This document shows, in pieces, positions 61,798 to 64,000 of a DNA stretch of 64,000 bases (within the stretch, counting starts at the first letter, position 1; each line of letters opens with the position of its first letter). This stretch comes from JBBSHE01 sp038253325 (GTDB lineage: Bacteria; Actinomycetota; Actinomycetes; Propionibacteriales; Nocardioidaceae). The notes beneath the pieces were generated by a model, which had not been told where the DNA came from, searched no databases, and saw nothing but the letters and a program-made list of their open reading frames with translations. Both the position numbers and the translations under genes were made by a program. The stretch spans positions 1 through 64,000 of the forward strand of contig JBBSHE010000005.1 in the NCBI GenBank assembly GCA_038253325.1. Reading direction: 5' to 3'.

Positions 61798-62973
61798 ATG
61801 AGCGCCCGTAGCCGCCACGCCGCCGAGTTCGCGGCCGCGCTGGACGACCCGTCCCTCCCCATGTCGGACGAAGTTCGTGAATACGTCGACCTGGTGGGGC
61901 GACTCGGTGACGTGAACCAACCCTCGATGCGTCCGGAGTTCCGCGACAGTCTCCGGGCCCGACTCGTCGACGCAGCGCCCGAGCATCTGGTGGCACCGGC
62001 TCGTACACCGAGACCCCAGCCCGTACGCCGGCGCGGGCGTGAGCTGATACCGCAACGGCCGCGGCCGGTACGTCGACGCAGCCTGGCCTCCTTCGGAGCC
62101 GCCGCGGCAATCGTGCTCGGTACCGCAACGGCCGTCGGTGCGGTCAGCCAGCAGGCCCTTCCGGGCGACACCTTGTATCCCGTCAAACGCTTGGTCGAGC
62201 GGGCCCAGGTCGGGCTCGAACGAGGCGACCAGCACAAGGGACGCGAGCTCCTCGACCAGGCGAGCACGCGCCTCGACGAGATCCGGGCGCTTACCGTCAA
62301 GGGCAGCGACAACCCGCAGACGGGGTCGGAGGTGGTCGACACGCTCAACGAATTCCGGTCCCAGGCCTCCACCGGCGGTCAGGACCTGCTGCGAGCCTAC
62401 GTGTCCGACCAGAACGGACAGGACATCACAGATCTTCGGACGTTCACGCGGGACTCGATCACCGAGCTCAACGCTCTCGCCCGGACACTCGGGCCGGGCG
62501 CGGACAAGGCGATGTGGAATGTGGTCGTGACGCTGAGCACATTGGACTCGACCGCGATCAAGGCGTGCCCGTCGTGTTCAGACCTCCCGCCGCTGCAGAT
62601 CCCAGCTGAGCTACGGGCGACGCTCGCGCTGCTCCTTCCCCGAACCACGGGGCCGCCGGTCACCACGCCTACGACCAGCCCGCGTCACGGCCCGACGTCT
62701 CGCACCGGCGGTCTCCAGTCACCCGTCGGCAGCCTGCCGACGGTGACCGTGTCCGTCCCCGGCCTCACCCAAGGTGTCACCACGGGCGGGTTGCCCGGAC
62801 AGACCGCGAACCCGTCGAGCGCCGCGCCGACCTCGTCGATCCCCGGCGCGTCGGCGGGGATCCCGGGTGTCACGCTGCCCACCTTGCAGCTTCCGACGCT
62901 CGACGTTCCCAGCATCGGCGGCGTCACCGGTCTGCTCCCGACTCTCCCGACCCTCCCGATCCAGCTGCCCTGA
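61798..62973 (+). CDS. RsbN-like transmembrane anti-sigma factor (DUF5667)
   Basis: 391 residues. A cytoplasmic N-terminal domain of ~90 residues (FAAALDDPSLPMSDEVREYV) is the predicted sigma-binding part. A single membrane helix follows (SLASFGAAAAIVLGTATAVG), then an extracytoplasmic region beginning QQALPGDTLYPVKRLVERAQ, the DUF5667 signature, and a Pro/Thr/Ser/Gly-rich tail. Streptomyces rsbN sits just downstream of bldN and encodes the same layout. ATG 61798 is preceded by GAGGGG. The long low-complexity tail is longer than needed for anchoring and may reach into the cell wall. Confidence 0.82.
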   Translation: MSARSRHAAEFAAALDDPSLPMSDEVREYVDLVGRLGDVNQPSMRPEFRDSLRARLVDAAPEHLVAPARTPRPQPVRRRGRELIPQRPRPVRRRSLASFGAAAAIVLGTATAVGAVSQQALPGDTLYPVKRLVERAQVGLERGDQHKGRELLDQASTRLDEIRALTVKGSDNPQTGSEVVDTLNEFRSQASTGGQDLLRAYVSDQNGQDITDLRTFTRDSITELNALARTLGPGADKAMWNVVVTLSTLDSTAIKACPSCSDLPPLQIPAELRATLALLLPRTTGPPVTTPTTSPRHGPTSRTGGLQSPVGSLPTVTVSVPGLTQGVTTGGLPGQTANPSSAAPTSSIPGASAGIPGVTLPTLQLPTLDVPSIGGVTGLLPTLPTLPIQLP

Positions 62974-63010
62974 GCGACGACATTCGGTGCCCAAGGGGGC
63001 GAGCCAGGGG

Positions 63011-63925
63011 TCAGGAGAACGGGCTGTGTCGCATCATCCGCAGCCTGCCCAGTGTTTTCTGGATCGTCTCGCGCACCTGGTCGCCGATGTCGAAGACGAG
63101 CATCGGGTCGTCGGCGGCCCCGTCTGGGTAACCGTCGGTCTGGACCGGTTCGCCGAACTCGATCAGCCACTTCGACGGCAGCGGCACGGCTCCGAGCAGT
63201 CCGAGCCACGGGAAGAACGGAGTCACCGGCACGTACGGCACGCCGAGCAGCCGGGCCAGCGCAGACAGGTTGCCCACCATCGGGTAGATCTCCTCGGCGC
63301 CAACGATGGAGCACGGGACGATGGGGGTCCGCGCCCGTAGCGCGGCTGCGACGAACCCGCCGCGGCCGAAGCGCTGAAGCTTGTATCGCTGCGAGAACGG
63401 TTTTCCGATGCCCTCGAACCCCTCCGGGAACACGCCGACCAGCTCCCCGGACCGAAGCAACGCATCGGCGTCCTCGGTGCACGCCATCGTGACACCGCTC
63501 TTGCGGGCAAGTCTGCCGACGAAAGGCGTCGAGAACACCAGGTCCGCCGCGAGCAGCCGAAGGGACCGGGCGGCGTGATCGTGGACGACCAGCATCGTCA
63601 TCAGACCGTCGATCGGCAACGCACCGGAATGGTTCGCGACCACGAGCGCACCGCCGTCGGCCGGGATGTTCTCGAGCCCGCGCACCTCCATGCGGAACCA
63701 CTTCTCCGCAAGCGGGCGCAACGCGGTGAGGAGCAATGTCTCGGTCACCTCTCGGTCGAAGCCGAACGCGTCGACGCTGAAGTCGCCGGTCAGCCGGCGT
63801 CGGACGAACGCGAGGGCGGCAGCCAACCGCTCGTCGCTCGCCACCGTTTCGGACAGTCGCTGCTTCTCGGTGTGCTGCGAGTTTTCGCGACTGCGACCGA
63901 TGTCGATGATCTGAGCGTCAGCCAC
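63011..63925 (-). CDS. PlsC-family lysophospholipid acyltransferase
   Basis: 304 residues with VVANHSGALPIDGLMTMLVV (NHx4D block I), a hydrophobic segment, and GVFPEGFEGIGKPFSQRY (block III). There is no N-terminal membrane helix, and about 75 polar residues precede the acyltransferase domain. Likely acylates a lysophosphatidate-type acceptor; exact substrate unknown. GTG start overlaps the upstream partial gene by eight bases. Converges on the anti-sigma gene. Confidence 0.85.
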   Translation of the reverse strand: MADAQIIDIGRSRENSQHTEKQRLSETVASDERLAAALAFVRRRLTGDFSVDAFGFDREVTETLLLTALRPLAEKWFRMEVRGLENIPADGGALVVANHSGALPIDGLMTMLVVHDHAARSLRLLAADLVFSTPFVGRLARKSGVTMACTEDADALLRSGELVGVFPEGFEGIGKPFSQRYKLQRFGRGGFVAAALRARTPIVPCSIVGAEEIYPMVGNLSALARLLGVPYVPVTPFFPWLGLLGAVPLPSKWLIEFGEPVQTDGYPDGAADDPMLVFDIGDQVRETIQKTLGRLRMMRHSPFS

Positions 63926-64000
63926 GGCTCAACGCTGCGAGCTGGTCGTGGTCGAGCAGCCCGGGACCGAGCCGGGCGGCAAACGCGGCGAAGGCCTCCG
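63918..64000 (-). CDS. C-terminal fragment of a gene running off the window
   Basis: The last 27 codons before a TGA at 63918-63920 read ..FAAFAARLGPGLLDHDQLAA and overlap the acyltransferase start (GTGGCTGA). Too little is present to name the protein. In related genomes a nucleotide-sugar epimerase-like gene often sits here, but nothing in this fragment proves it. Confidence 0.6.
   Translation of the reverse strand, partial: EAFAAFAARLGPGLLDHDQLAALSRG

Overview
The window is GC-rich chromosomal DNA from an actinobacterium (Actinomycetota). Evidence for this: strong G/C bias at third codon positions; an rpmG-hadA-hadB-murB block beside tRNA genes; a fused uroporphyrinogen methyltransferase/synthase next to rex-hemA-hemC; the classical menaquinone pathway; system II cytochrome c maturation; and a BldN-type sigma factor followed by an RsbN-type anti-sigma factor. 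I cannot place it reliably below phylum. The BldN/RsbN pair resembles the one in filamentous, sporulating lineages, but such pairs also occur elsewhere.

Layout. 1-2.5 kb (minus): murB, two MaoC-fold dehydratase subunits, ribosomal protein L33 and tRNAs Met, Thr and Tyr. 2.5-2.8 kb: a duplicated intergenic hairpin repeat. 2.8-6.7 kb: yajQ, whose 3' end carries a small decayed integrative element bounded by a 16-bp direct repeat; it holds broken xis and int genes, a zinc-ribbon protein and an apparently intact VapBC45-like toxin-antitoxin pair. 7-9.5 kb: an orphan nuoB-nuoC-nuoI trio coupled to an M55 peptidase gene. 9.6-14.7 kb: a membrane protein, a secreted protein, a RarD-like transporter, an M36 metallopeptidase and AlaX. 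15-31.5 kb (minus): the polyprenyl diphosphate synthase gene and the complete 14-gene complex I operon, nuoA to nuoN. 31.5-41.2 kb: menaquinone genes (geranylgeranyl-reductase family, menG, menF, menD, menC, menE, menA), interrupted by a secreted S53 peptidase. 41.6-47.8 kb: small membrane proteins, a threonine dehydratase and the ccsB-resB-ccdA-resA block. 47.8-58 kb: tetrapyrrole genes (hemL, hemB, cobA/hemD, hemC, hemA) with rex, split by a lytic transglycosylase and a kinase-like gene. 58-64 kb: glutaredoxin, an acyl-CoA ligase, a HAD phosphatase, the sigma/anti-sigma pair and an acyltransferase.

How it works together. Most of the window is one respiratory theme: NADH dehydrogenase, the quinone it reduces, the heme and cytochrome c assembly needed downstream, and the NADH/NAD+ sensor Rex. 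A Rex-operator-like site lies inside the promoter of rex-hemACD. menB and menH are not in the window. Genes within operons are tightly packed, usually with ATGA, GTGA or TGATG overlaps, which suggests translational coupling.

The least ordinary parts are the decayed element around an intact toxin-antitoxin pair, the orphan nuoBCI trio, and a recurring set of long, nearly perfect intergenic palindromes that mostly sit at gene ends.
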